Assembly (NCBI GenBank): GCA_963974485.1
Contig: CAXBBS010000001.1
Location: 186,001 to 250,000, forward strand
Direction: 5' to 3'
DNA: 64,000 nt
Source: JAALKW01 sp963974485
GTDB lineage: Bacteria; Pseudomonadota; Gammaproteobacteria; Legionellales; Legionellaceae
In this document: one piece after another, positions 1 to 7,992 of the stretch
Numbering within the stretch: position 1 is the stretch's first letter
How the letters are laid out: each line of letters begins with the position of its first letter
Notes under the pieces: model-generated
The model's database searches: none
Seen by the model: the letters and a program-made list of their open reading frames with translations, nothing else
What the model was told of the DNA's origin: nothing
Position numbers and translations under genes: made by a program

Positions 1-1
1 T

Positions 2-166
2 GTTTTTTGCTTAACCAAGCTCGCGTTTGAAAACACCCTGCCGCATGCAACCACGCTTACCTATATTTTAATCGGCTTAACAAGCCTAACCACGACCACA
101 AGCTATATCGATTACTTTTGGACTGGCGCAAAACACGCATTTGCCAGCACGCCGACACCCCAATGA
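2..166 (+). CDS. CDP-alcohol phosphatidyltransferase-like protein, C-terminal end (partial)
   Basis: The open frame enters from the left edge and ends at TGA 164-166, giving about 54 residues. It contains a hydrophobic stretch (TLTYILIGLTSLTT) followed by an aromatic YIDYFWTGAKHAF segment. This resembles the last membrane helix and tail of PgsA-like CDP-alcohol phosphatidyltransferases, which make phosphatidylglycerol phosphate in the inner membrane. Its stop overlaps the hda ATG as ATGA, so the two genes are probably translationally coupled. The catalytic CDP-alcohol motif lies outside the window, so the family call is inference from the tail and from the neighbour; another small membrane protein is possible. 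Confidence 0.5.
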   Translation, partial: VFCLTKLAFENTLPHATTLTYILIGLTSLTTTTSYIDYFWTGAKHAFASTPTPQ

Positions 167-858
167 ATCATCAACTCGCTCTGGCTATTCAACCCAACCT
201 TGAAGCGACGTTTGCCGATTTCGGCTGGGGTGAAAATACATTACTACAACAAGAACTCGCCTCAGCTCTATCGGGGACAGGTGAACGATTTCTCTACCTA
301 TGGGGTCCTGCAGGAAGCGGTAAATCACATCTGCTACAAGCATGCTGCCAACAATTATTGGGACAAGATAAGTCCAGTCTATATTTGCCACTCGACACCC
401 TTAAAACATGGGATCCTACGGTTATTCATGATTTGGATGAGCATTCACTGCTGTGTATCGATGAATTAGATGCCATTACTGGCCACGCCGCGTGGGAAGA
501 AGCGTTATTTCACTTGTATAACCGTGTCCGCGATGCCGGAACCAGCACCATGATTATCGCCGGCGCTCGGCCTCCACAGCACACCTCCATAGCCCTTCCT
601 GATTTGCGTTCTCGTTTAACATCCTGCCTCGTCATGCAAGTCCACGAACTCAAAGACATGGACAAGATTAAAACCCTGCGAGCGCAAGCACGTAAACGAG
701 GCTTTGAATTACCCGAGCCCGTAGCCCAGTTTTTGGTCAATCGTAGCGCTCGTAATATGCATGATTTACATACGTTACTTGACCGTCTCGATCGCGCCTC
801 ACTGGTTGCACAACGCAAAATAACCATTCCTTTTGTAAAAACCACGCTAAATTGGTAA
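163..858 (+). CDS. hda: DnaA regulatory inactivator Hda
   Basis: This is a 231-residue AAA+ protein, close to the usual Hda length of about 233. Hda works with the DNA-loaded sliding clamp to stimulate ATP hydrolysis by DnaA and so prevents re-initiation. The sequence shows a clamp-binding-type motif at the very N-terminus (QLALAI, residues 4-9), a Walker A (GPAGSGKS, 48-55) and a Walker B (LLCIDELD, about 96-103). It has no DnaA-type DNA-binding domain. I chose ATG 163 rather than an upstream TTG because it restores the family N-terminus and overlaps the preceding stop as ATGA. No separate promoter is visible, so it is probably co-transcribed with the gene before it. Confidence 0.93.
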   Translation: MNHQLALAIQPNLEATFADFGWGENTLLQQELASALSGTGERFLYLWGPAGSGKSHLLQACCQQLLGQDKSSLYLPLDTLKTWDPTVIHDLDEHSLLCIDELDAITGHAAWEEALFHLYNRVRDAGTSTMIIAGARPPQHTSIALPDLRSRLTSCLVMQVHELKDMDKIKTLRAQARKRGFELPEPVAQFLVNRSARNMHDLHTLLDRLDRASLVAQRKITIPFVKTTLNW

Positions 859-864
859 CTTCAC

Positions 865-894
865 TTGATATTAGCCCACCCTCTCAACTATAGT
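865..894 (+). promoter_or_regulatory. Sigma70-type promoter for the patatin gene
   Basis: A -35 box TTGATA (865-870) and a -10 box TATAGT (889-894) are separated by 18 bases. The predicted start near 901 gives a short leader before the ATG at 944. Found by eye only. Confidence 0.5.
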
Positions 895-943
895 TCCTGA
901 TATAAACAATTATAAACAATACTATTTACACGGAACGTAATAT

Positions 944-2053
944 ATGGCTAAAACAGCACTTTATTTGGCCGGCGGCGGCGCTCGCGGAGCTTATCAAGCA
1001 GGCGTCCTAAAAGCCATTCATCATATTTTCAAAAGTAAAACGCTGCCGTTTAGTATGATAAGCGGTGTTAGCGTTGGCAGCATCAATGCCGCCGTTTTAG
1101 CAGAGAATGCTGACGATTTTGGCGTCGCGGTCGAAAAACTCGAGGCCTTATGGCATGACATCCATTGCCAAGAAATTTACAACGCAAGTAATTATGAACT
1201 TGGCAAATCCGTCGCGCGTAATTTAACACGCTTCATGATTAAACAACGTAAATCTGGCTACCTGCTGGATACCGCTCCCCTGCATGCATTCATACAACAA
1301 CATATTAATTTTGAAAAAATCCATCAAAATATAGAAAACGGCTTACTCGACACGATGGAAGTGATCACAAACTGCTATGAGACACAACGCACCGTCTCGT
1401 TTTATCAGCACCACGCCCCCCATTTTGATGATTGGTTCTACCCACGCCATACAAGCCAACGCACAGCACTTCGAGCAGAACATATTCTCGCCTCGAGCGC
1501 CTTGCCGCTGTTTTTTCCCACCGTACCGATCAATGGCTTGCATTATGGTGACGGGAGCATGGGTCTGGTCTCACCGTTACGTGGTCCCCTGCGCTTTCAT
1601 GTTGAGAAAATTTTAATTATCGGCACACGCCCGGTTCCTTCAGCCATCCAACCCGAAAAACTGCAGAGCAAAGATATCGGTTTTGCACATATCTTAGGTA
1701 ACATGCTGAACGGCTTGTTTTTAGATAATCTTGACCGCGATATTGAAAACGTCAACCGTATGAACGACATTGCGCGCTTGCTTTCGATTTGGAAAAAACG
1801 CCATTCACCTTGGCGTCCGGTTGAAACATGCCACCTTCGACCTAGCATGAACGTCGCCAAAATAGCACAAAACAAATATCAAACCATGCCTACCTTACTT
1901 CGCGTATGCTTAAATATGCTCGGTGCACAAGAACATTCAGGGGATCTACTCAGTTTTCTGTTATTTGAAAAAGAATTTGCTCAAGAACTCCTTGAGCTCG
2001 GCTATGAAGACACGCTCGCTCAAGAAGCGAATCTTCATGCATTTTTTAATTAG
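944..2053 (+). CDS. Patatin-like phospholipase
   Basis: This 369-residue protein has the three patatin signatures. They are the glycine-rich oxyanion loop (GGGARGAYQAG, 10-20), the nucleophile elbow GVSVG with Ser43, and an Asp-Gly dyad (D203-G204) that completes the Ser-Asp catalytic pair. Patatins hydrolyse phospholipids or lysophospholipids. In intracellular bacteria some members are secreted effectors, but this one has no signal peptide, so location and substrate are open. The start has a weak purine-rich region (CGGAACG) upstream and its own promoter. The stop overlaps the convergent pilin gene by 8 bases. Confidence 0.9.
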   Translation: MAKTALYLAGGGARGAYQAGVLKAIHHIFKSKTLPFSMISGVSVGSINAAVLAENADDFGVAVEKLEALWHDIHCQEIYNASNYELGKSVARNLTRFMIKQRKSGYLLDTAPLHAFIQQHINFEKIHQNIENGLLDTMEVITNCYETQRTVSFYQHHAPHFDDWFYPRHTSQRTALRAEHILASSALPLFFPTVPINGLHYGDGSMGLVSPLRGPLRFHVEKILIIGTRPVPSAIQPEKLQSKDIGFAHILGNMLNGLFLDNLDRDIENVNRMNDIARLLSIWKKRHSPWRPVETCHLRPSMNVAKIAQNKYQTMPTLLRVCLNMLGAQEHSGDLLSFLLFEKEFAQELLELGYEDTLAQEANLHAFFN

Positions 2054-2471
2054 CGGCACCTGTCGCCGGGAACGTTGATGTGTACGCCGTACCTTTTTTA
2101 TTGTATTGCAAGGTGCATGTCACTTCATGACCATTCCTGGCCACAGCTTTATCAACAGCCAGATTATACATATCCGCGATTGCCGGACCGGCAGCCCCTA
2201 ATATTAAAGTCGGCTTAACTAAAACTGCAAGATCGGAGCATTTGGACACCTTCATGCATTTGGCCTTAACAATCGCACGATTCCGCGATGAGCATTCAAC
2301 CTGGTTCGTGATATTTGCCGACAAAAACGAGCTCGCCATACCATCCACCGCCGCTTGCTGAGCGTTGGCTTGTAAATCAATAAAGCGAGGTATCGCGACC
2401 ACGGCGAGAATACCGAGAATTAAAATCACCATAACAAGCTCGATCATGGTAAAACCTTTTTGAATCTTCAT
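2046..2471 (-). CDS. Type IV pilin-like major/minor pilin
   Basis: This 141-residue protein has a class III signal. A short basic leader MKIQKG is cleaved before FTMIEL, with Glu at mature position 5, followed by a long hydrophobic helix (MVILILGILAVVAIPRF). This is the signature of prepilins processed by PilD. The helix and the following IPRFIDLQANA resemble MSHA/GspG-type pilins. Several later cysteines could form the disulfide loop typical of pilins. I chose ATG 2471 over an upstream ATG at 2516 because it places the leader correctly and has AGGAG ten bases upstream. No assembly genes (PilB, PilC, PilQ) are nearby, so it is an orphan pilin gene here. Confidence 0.85.
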   Translation of the reverse strand: MKIQKGFTMIELVMVILILGILAVVAIPRFIDLQANAQQAAVDGMASSFLSANITNQVECSSRNRAIVKAKCMKVSKCSDLAVLVKPTLILGAAGPAIADMYNLAVDKAVARNGHEVTCTLQYNKKGTAYTSTFPATGAAN

Positions 2472-2618
2472 CGGGTCGATGCTCCTTCTATCTATTATTA
2501 TATTCCTATCATGCATTGAGTATAGCTTAAAACAACGAAGCAGAACTTCACAGAGCCTGCTTCGTTACCTCGATTATATATCTTAATAATATCTCTATTT
2601 AATCACGCTACTCATACA

Positions 2619-3071
2619 CTATTTTAAAGGGCTAATTTTATAATTAACATACTGATAACGGACCATTTTTCCATTAGGCATCATAACGTCCATCGTACCG
2701 TGATCTTTCACGCCTTTGATAATACCAGATCGATTCGTGTTTAAATTCGTAATTTTATCTCCTTTTAAGCATTCATGCTTATACTGCATATTGCCGTCAT
2801 CAGAGACCATACGACCTTGATCAACACCATCTAAGAATTTAACTTGGTGTGTGTCTTTATCATGCACCATATAATCGGGTTTGTTACCGTCATCCATACC
2901 CCAACCAGCAATCGGTGCAACAACCGCATGTGTTGTCGCTCCAAACCAATTGGCTACATCTTCTAATGGATCAGTCACAGGAGCAAGCACGGAACCCGCG
3001 CAAACACCCGCGCTCAAGGTTAATGAAGCAACACCCATCATCATTTTTGATAAACTCAACATCTTGATCAT
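2619..3071 (-). CDS. Secreted hypothetical protein with SH3-like tail
   Basis: This 150-residue protein was not assigned to a named family. The N-terminus is a Sec signal peptide: basic start, hydrophobic core (MMMGVASLTLSAGVCA) and likely cleavage after SVLA. The mature part has an acidic middle region. The last 45 residues (GDKITNLN..SGIIKGV..MDVMMPNGKMVRYQYVNYKI) have the alternating beta pattern of a small SH3/KOW-like barrel. It is monocistronic, with a good Shine-Dalgarno (AAGGAG, 7 bases before ATG) and a clear promoter upstream. A periplasmic or extracytoplasmic binding role is plausible, but no function can be given. Confidence 0.7.
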   Translation of the reverse strand: MIKMLSLSKMMMGVASLTLSAGVCAGSVLAPVTDPLEDVANWFGATTHAVVAPIAGWGMDDGNKPDYMVHDKDTHQVKFLDGVDQGRMVSDDGNMQYKHECLKGDKITNLNTNRSGIIKGVKDHGTMDVMMPNGKMVRYQYVNYKISPLK

Positions 3072-3129
3072 GATATTCTCCTTAAAGATTATCTTTTGCG
3101 GTAGATCTAAAATCAGGCCTACATGTTCA

Positions 3130-3157
3130 ATATTAGACCAAATATACAGCGCGTCAA
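3130..3157 (-). promoter_or_regulatory. Sigma70-type promoter for the secreted SH3-like gene
   Basis: Read on the minus strand, a -35 TTGACG (3157-3152) and a -10 TAATAT (3135-3130) are separated by 16 bases. The leader to the ATG at 3071 is about 50 bases. Confidence 0.5.
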
Positions 3158-3271
3158 GTTTTACCTTTTTTTAACCAATTCAGCCGAGCATCCGAGATAA
3201 AATTGCGTCAATTTATTCGCGTGACTTAAGCACCTACGGTATGATTAAACCCACTTAACAGGAGTCTAATC

Positions 3272-3808
3272 ATGCTAGCTGAAGCCATCTTAACGTTTTG
3301 GTTTAATCAATTATCACCGGCGCAATGGTGGAAGAAAGATGCTGAAGTGGATCAGCTCATAACACAGCAATTCTCTATAGTTCATCATCAAGCCACTTCT
3401 GGAGAATTATTCGGCTGGCGTGCAACGGCACGAGGATGCTTGGCTGAAGTGATCATTCTCGACCAGTTCTCACGTAATATGTTTCGTGGCACACCTCAAA
3501 GCTTTGCTTATGATGGCATGGCGCTCAGCCTAGCCCAAGAAGCGATTCGGCGCTCATTGGATCAAGAGCTATCGCTCTCAGAACGCTCTTTTTTATACAT
3601 GCCGTTTATGCATAGTGAGTCTCTCGCGATACATCAACAAGCCTTAAATTTATTTTTAGCACCTGGGTTAGAACAGACGTTAGATTTTGAAAAGCAGCAT
3701 CTTGAAATTATAAAACGCTTTGGCCGTTACCCTCACCGCAATGCTATTTTAAATAGAACGTCGACCGATGAAGAAAAAGAATTTTTAAAACAGCATGCGG
3801 GATTTTAG
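3272..3808 (+). CDS. DUF924 family protein
   Basis: This 178-residue soluble protein matches the DUF924 family in length and landmarks. It opens with ILTFWF..L..AQWWKKD, then has a central LAEVIILDQFSRNMFRGTPQSFAYD block, then LYMPFMHSE and a C-terminal FGRYPHRNAIL. The family folds as a TPR-like helical bundle and occurs widely in proteobacteria and eukaryotes, but its biochemical role is not established. AGGAG sits about 7 bases before the ATG. It is followed closely by an SDR gene on the same strand, but the 47-base gap and the separate terminator give no strong hint of a shared pathway. Confidence 0.85.
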   Translation: MLAEAILTFWFNQLSPAQWWKKDAEVDQLITQQFSIVHHQATSGELFGWRATARGCLAEVIILDQFSRNMFRGTPQSFAYDGMALSLAQEAIRRSLDQELSLSERSFLYMPFMHSESLAIHQQALNLFLAPGLEQTLDFEKQHLEIIKRFGRYPHRNAILNRTSTDEEKEFLKQHAGF

Positions 3809-3855
3809 AGTCGGCTAACCTCCGTGTTAATTAAATAGTTAAATAGGGAGTTAAA

Positions 3856-4605
3856 TTGAATATTTTAGTCACTGGCGCAAATAGAGGTTTAGGTCTTACC
3901 GTCGTCAATGCGCTAATCAAGCACTTGCCAACAGACTTATCTCACACGCTCTTTCTTACCGGAAGAAACTTAGATAGTTTAAATGCGGCAGTACATACAT
4001 CCAAAACTATAATACCTAATAATATCAACTATCGTACATTCCAATGCGCATTTAAACACCAAGAAGATACATTGGATTTTCTAAGTGGGCTGCCAGTACT
4101 TGATCATGTATTTCATACAGCGGCACCTTATTCGCACTCAAAATTATCTGAAGCATCACTTGAAGAGCGTGCAATCTTTGAATCTTTTGCAGCGGCGGAG
4201 TCAACTTTACTTATAGAAGCCAACAAAAAATTAACATTCAACGGGAGCTTAATTGCAGCAGGCGCTATCATTGCCGAAACCGTGCACCCCAAAACACCTG
4301 ATGCACATCCTTGGTACATCGGGTTAAGTAGCATTCAAAAAGCAACGCTCAGAAGCGTCATGGGTGGTCTAGCCCAAGAACGAACCGAAAATCATCGTAT
4401 TGCACACGCAAATTTAGGCACGTTTATTAGCAATAAGACCGCCGCCAATCAAGAAAAAATTACAGCAGGTCTTGTTTTAGCAACGGAGGATGTCGCCACA
4501 CAATTGGTTCATCTTGCTTTATCCACTGAACCTCTCCCTGATTTTAATATAGACATGATGTCTGCAACCGAACAAGTGATGTTAAATACTCTACGTAACC
4601 ACTAG
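3856..4605 (+). CDS. Short-chain dehydrogenase/reductase family protein lacking the usual Tyr
   Basis: This 249-residue protein has the Rossmann cofactor motif TGANRGLG (6-13) and overall SDR length. The start is TTG at 3856, supported by GGGAG six bases upstream; no ATG fits better. The catalytic YxxxK cannot be found. The lysine aligns in LSSIQKATLRS, where the position four before it is Ser, and a tyrosine lies eight before it. The protein may therefore be a non-catalytic or altered SDR, such as a nucleotide-binding regulator. The NNxG motif is also not obvious. Substrate cannot be inferred. It ends just before a good terminator. Confidence 0.75.
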   Translation: MNILVTGANRGLGLTVVNALIKHLPTDLSHTLFLTGRNLDSLNAAVHTSKTIIPNNINYRTFQCAFKHQEDTLDFLSGLPVLDHVFHTAAPYSHSKLSEASLEERAIFESFAAAESTLLIEANKKLTFNGSLIAAGAIIAETVHPKTPDAHPWYIGLSSIQKATLRSVMGGLAQERTENHRIAHANLGTFISNKTAANQEKITAGLVLATEDVATQLVHLALSTEPLPDFNIDMMSATEQVMLNTLRNH

Positions 4606-4623
4606 AACCACCCTAAAAAATAA

Positions 4624-4655
4624 AGCTGAGCCTCTTGCGGCTACAGTGTTTTTTT
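4624..4655 (+). terminator. Rho-independent terminator after the SDR gene
   Basis: The stem CTG-AGCC pairs with GGCT-A-CAG (one bulged A) around a six-base loop, followed by a run of seven T (4649-4655). It separates the DUF924/SDR unit from dbpA. Confidence 0.6.
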
Positions 4656-4749
4656 AAAAAGACTGGTTTCAACGCCTAAGTACAACAATGTATTTAATTT
4701 TTACCAATTAAACCAATTTAACCCCAAAAGATGTTAGTATCACTGCACT

Positions 4750-6168
4750 TTGAACATCCTACTGAATGTGGCCTCCGTGAATCATACCCTTCCCTTTAGC
4801 TCGCTCCCCTTGCAAGACGCGTTATTAACCAACCTGACGTCTTTAAATTTTGATAACATGACGCCAATACAAGCAGAAAGCTTACCGCTGATGCTCAAAG
4901 GCTTGGATGTTATCGCTCAAGCAAAAACCGGTAGTGGCAAAACAGCAGCCTTTGGATTAGCGCTTTTAAATCGCTTAAATACAGAGCGTTATGCAACTCA
5001 AGCTTTGGTGCTGTGCCCTACACGTGAATTAGCCGAACAAGTCGGGCACGTGTTACGACGTCTCGCGCGCTTAGTTCCAAACGTGAAGATTCTTAATCTT
5101 TCCGGTGGTATTCCTATGAGACCTCAACTTGACTCTTTAAAACATGGCGCTCATGTGATTGTTGGTACGCCCGGCCGCGTACAAAAGCATATCGATGCTG
5201 AATCTTTATCGTTGAAGCATCTGCAAACCTTGGTGCTAGATGAAGCCGATCGCATGCTCGACATGGGTTTTGAAGATGAAATACGACGCGTGATTTCTTT
5301 TTGCCCTAAAAAACGGCAAACCCTGTTATTTTCAGCAACCTACCCCGATGAAATCAGCGCTCTCGCAAAAAACCTCATGCGCACGCCTACACACGTGACG
5401 ATTCGAGACACCCAAACCACGTTAGATATTACGCAGCTTTTTTATGAAGTTTCCAGCCAAGCCGATAAATTTTTATTATTAAAAAAACTTTTGTGCCAGC
5501 ATCAACCCACATCCACCCTTATTTTTTGCAACACCAAAGGCCAAACCACAAGCTTATTATCGCGCTTAAACAAAGAAGGTTTTAGCACCGTTGCGCTTCA
5601 TGGTGATATGGAACAAGCCGCGCGCGATCGTGCCATGATTCGCTTCGCGAACCAAAGCTGCTCTATTCTCGTGGCAACCGACGTCGCCGCTCGAGGTTTA
5701 GATATCAAAGACCTTCCCGCGGTTATCAATTATGACTTAGCGTTTGACTATGATGTACATGTGCACCGCATTGGACGCACAGGCCGTGCAGGCAGCCAAG
5801 GTATTGCCTTGAGCTTAACCACACCACACGACGCCGAGCGACTCTGCGCGATAGAAGATACAGGCTTTAGCATCCCCTGGGGTGATGTTCGCGAATTAAA
5901 TTCACACCACACAACCCTCCCTAAACCCGACATGGTCACATTAAGTATCGCAGCAGGACGTAAAGATAAAATCCGCCCAGGCGACATCTTAGGTGCCTTA
6001 ACACAAGATGCGGGCTTAGATGCAAGTGATATCGGTAAAATTGATATTTCTGCACTGTACGCCTACGTTGCAATTAAACAAAACCAACTCAACAAAGCCT
6101 ATCACTTTATTAAACATGGTAAGCTCAAAGGCAAAAGCGCACGTATCAACGTGATCAAAGGAGCTTAA
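4750..6168 (+). CDS. dbpA: ATP-dependent RNA helicase DbpA
   Basis: This DEAD-box protein has about 470 residues. Motifs run in order: Q motif (MTPIQAESLP), motif I AKTGSGKT (about 59-66), PTRELAEQ, GTPGR, motif II DEAD (about 164-167), SAT, then the C-terminal RecA domain with ARGLDI and HRIGRTGR. The last 75 residues (LSIAAGRKDKIRPGDILGALT onward) are the DbpA RNA-binding domain, which in E. coli recognises hairpin 92 of 23S rRNA during 50S assembly. The exact start is uncertain. TTG 4750 is the longest option, and GTG at 4768 or 4777 would fit E. coli DbpA better; none has a strong ribosome binding site. rsgA follows immediately, so the two ribosome-assembly genes form a unit. Confidence 0.92.
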   Translation: MNILLNVASVNHTLPFSSLPLQDALLTNLTSLNFDNMTPIQAESLPLMLKGLDVIAQAKTGSGKTAAFGLALLNRLNTERYATQALVLCPTRELAEQVGHVLRRLARLVPNVKILNLSGGIPMRPQLDSLKHGAHVIVGTPGRVQKHIDAESLSLKHLQTLVLDEADRMLDMGFEDEIRRVISFCPKKRQTLLFSATYPDEISALAKNLMRTPTHVTIRDTQTTLDITQLFYEVSSQADKFLLLKKLLCQHQPTSTLIFCNTKGQTTSLLSRLNKEGFSTVALHGDMEQAARDRAMIRFANQSCSILVATDVAARGLDIKDLPAVINYDLAFDYDVHVHRIGRTGRAGSQGIALSLTTPHDAERLCAIEDTGFSIPWGDVRELNSHHTTLPKPDMVTLSIAAGRKDKIRPGDILGALTQDAGLDASDIGKIDISALYAYVAIKQNQLNKAYHFIKHGKLKGKSARINVIKGA

Positions 6169-6169
6169 A

Positions 6170-7219
6170 ATTTCAAACCCTACATCATTCACTGCATTAA
6201 CAGCTTTAGGCTGGCAGCCATTTTTCGAACAACAACGCGCATTCAATACATGCCCCAAGAGCATGCCTGCACGTATTATTGAGCAATGCAGAACGTCCAT
6301 CACCGTCACCACTGAGTCTGAAACCGTCGACATAGAAACCATGCCGGGTATGCCCGAAATGGTTGTCGGTGATTGGATCTTATTGGATGGCCAACAGCAG
6401 TTTTTACAACTGCTCGAACGTAAAACAAGCTTTTCAAGAAAAGCCGCCGGAAGCAAAATTAAAACTCAATTAATAGCTGCCAATATTGATACAGCCTTTA
6501 TTGTCTCGTCCATGAACGAAGAGTTTAACCTTAGTCGTATCGAGCGCTTCCTAGCCTTGGTCAATGAGTCCGGCGCTGAAGCCGTGATTCTTCTGAGCAA
6601 ACAAGACCAAGCGCTCGAACCTGAAACGTTCATAACCCAGATTCAAGCACTGGACTCAAACCTCATCGTTATCGCCATGAACTGCTTAGATTCCACGTGC
6701 CAATCAACCTTATCGCCATGGCTCAAGCCAGGCAGCACCATCGCTGTATTAGGCTCATCGGGCGTCGGTAAATCCACGTTGATTAATTCGCTGCTGGGTG
6801 AAGAACGACAAAGTACCGGGCACATACGCGAAAACGATACTAAAGGCCGTCATACAACCACACGACGCTCCCTTATCATGCTCGCCTCGGGCGGCTTAGT
6901 CCTCGATACACCGGGCATACGAGAAATTCAACTTGCCGATTGTAAAACCGGCATTTCTGTTACCTTTGCCGACATCGAACGTTATGCTGCGCAGTGCCGT
7001 TTTAATAACTGCAAACATCAGGTTGAACCCAATTGCATGGTCCAACAGGCGATTGAATCCGGTGATTTAGATCAACGTCGCTTAACCAATTACCTCAAGT
7101 TACGTCAAGAAGAGATACTGAATTCTGCCAGTCTTTCCGAGAAACGGGCAAGCGGCAAAGCACTCACTAAATACCATAAACGCACCCAGCATCAAGCTCG
7201 AAATTTTAAAAATAAATAA
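6170..7219 (+). CDS. rsgA: Small ribosomal subunit biogenesis GTPase RsgA, probable ATT start
   Basis: RsgA is a circularly permuted GTPase that helps mature the 30S subunit. The sequence shows an OB-fold segment (ARIIEQ..), then LLSKQD (G4), GSSGVGKST (G1, about 195-203), DTKGRHTT (G2) and DTPGIRE (G3). A C-terminal zinc knuckle follows, CRFNNCKHQVEPNC. The first ATG in frame is 6263, but the frame upstream encodes the family N-terminus (TALGWQPFFEQQ). It contains no ATG, GTG or TTG before an in-frame stop. AAAGGAG at 6157-6163 lies six bases before ATT 6170. I therefore prefer an AUU start giving 349 residues, two bases after the dbpA stop. If AUU is wrong, the gene is 6263-7219. The end overlaps convergent aroE by 28 bases. 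Confidence 0.85.
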   Translation: MSNPTSFTALTALGWQPFFEQQRAFNTCPKSMPARIIEQCRTSITVTTESETVDIETMPGMPEMVVGDWILLDGQQQFLQLLERKTSFSRKAAGSKIKTQLIAANIDTAFIVSSMNEEFNLSRIERFLALVNESGAEAVILLSKQDQALEPETFITQIQALDSNLIVIAMNCLDSTCQSTLSPWLKPGSTIAVLGSSGVGKSTLINSLLGEERQSTGHIRENDTKGRHTTTRRSLIMLASGGLVLDTPGIREIQLADCKTGISVTFADIERYAAQCRFNNCKHQVEPNCMVQQAIESGDLDQRRLTNYLKLRQEEILNSASLSEKRASGKALTKYHKRTQHQARNFKNK

Positions 7220-7992
7220 CGCGTCTCTGGCCGCACACCATGCCACACATAAAAAGCCTCGGCCGCTTGCTGAACCAGCATGCCCAAACCATCGACAGCC
7301 CTAAAACCAGCCTTGCTTGCCCACGTAACAAAAGCTGTACTGCCCGAGGTATTATAATTTAAGTCATAACAAAAAGGTTCACCCGATAGACTGGATCCCG
7401 CGGACAAGCCGCGGGACGTAGATGTAGCATTTAAAATTAAATCATACGATCCCGTTACAGCATCCAACGGCCTATAACTCAGCTTCGTCGACTCAAGTGA
7501 TTGAATTAAAGCTTCGGCCCGTGATGCGGTACGATTGGCTATCGCCACATACCTCGGATGCTCATCTAACAGTGCCGGTAAAATACCGCGTGCGGCACCG
7601 CCAGCACCCAGCACCAAAATACGTGCATTCACAAGGTTGATGCCGTGATGATACAAATCACGCACTAAACCCACACCATCGGTATTATCGGCGCATAATT
7701 GCCCGACTTGGTTCATCCAAAGTGTGTTAGCAGCGCGCGCTACGGCACACCGTGGTGTTTTAACATCAGCCATAGCGAAGGCGCGCTCTTTGCCAGGGGA
7801 GGTAATATTTAACCCCATCCCCCCTGCCGCAAAAAAATCACGTACTTGCTGCTCAAAATGCACTCTATCTAATAAGCATGTTTCATACACCACATCACGG
7901 CCTGTTTGTGCTGCAAACTGCGCATGAATCATCGGTGACAGACTATGCGCTATCGGCGCACCCATCACCATAAAACGCTTTGCAACAGGCAT
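7192..7992 (-). CDS. aroE: Shikimate dehydrogenase AroE
   Basis: This 266-residue enzyme reduces 3-dehydroshikimate to shikimate with NADPH in aromatic amino acid synthesis. Visible are the shikimate-binding SLSPMIH (17-23), the catalytic-lysine block NITSPGKERAF with Lys68, the DNTDG motif with Asp105, and the nucleotide-binding loop GAGGAARG (129-136) followed by ANRT. The aromatic residue normally before the catalytic lysine (PFK/PYK) is Gly here, which is unusual. The gene begins one base after the pepN stop, so the two are probably co-transcribed. Its 3' end overlaps rsgA. Confidence 0.93.
   Translation of the reverse strand: MPVAKRFMVMGAPIAHSLSPMIHAQFAAQTGRDVVYETCLLDRVHFEQQVRDFFAAGGMGLNITSPGKERAFAMADVKTPRCAVARAANTLWMNQVGQLCADNTDGVGLVRDLYHHGINLVNARILVLGAGGAARGILPALLDEHPRYVAIANRTASRAEALIQSLESTKLSYRPLDAVTGSYDLILNATSTSRGLSAGSSLSGEPFCYDLNYNTSGSTAFVTWASKAGFRAVDGLGMLVQQAAEAFYVWHGVRPETRYLFLKFRA

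Noticed and set aside
4690..4750. Promoter for dbpA
   Set aside because: The A/T-rich stretch offers several poor -10 candidates but no convincing pair.
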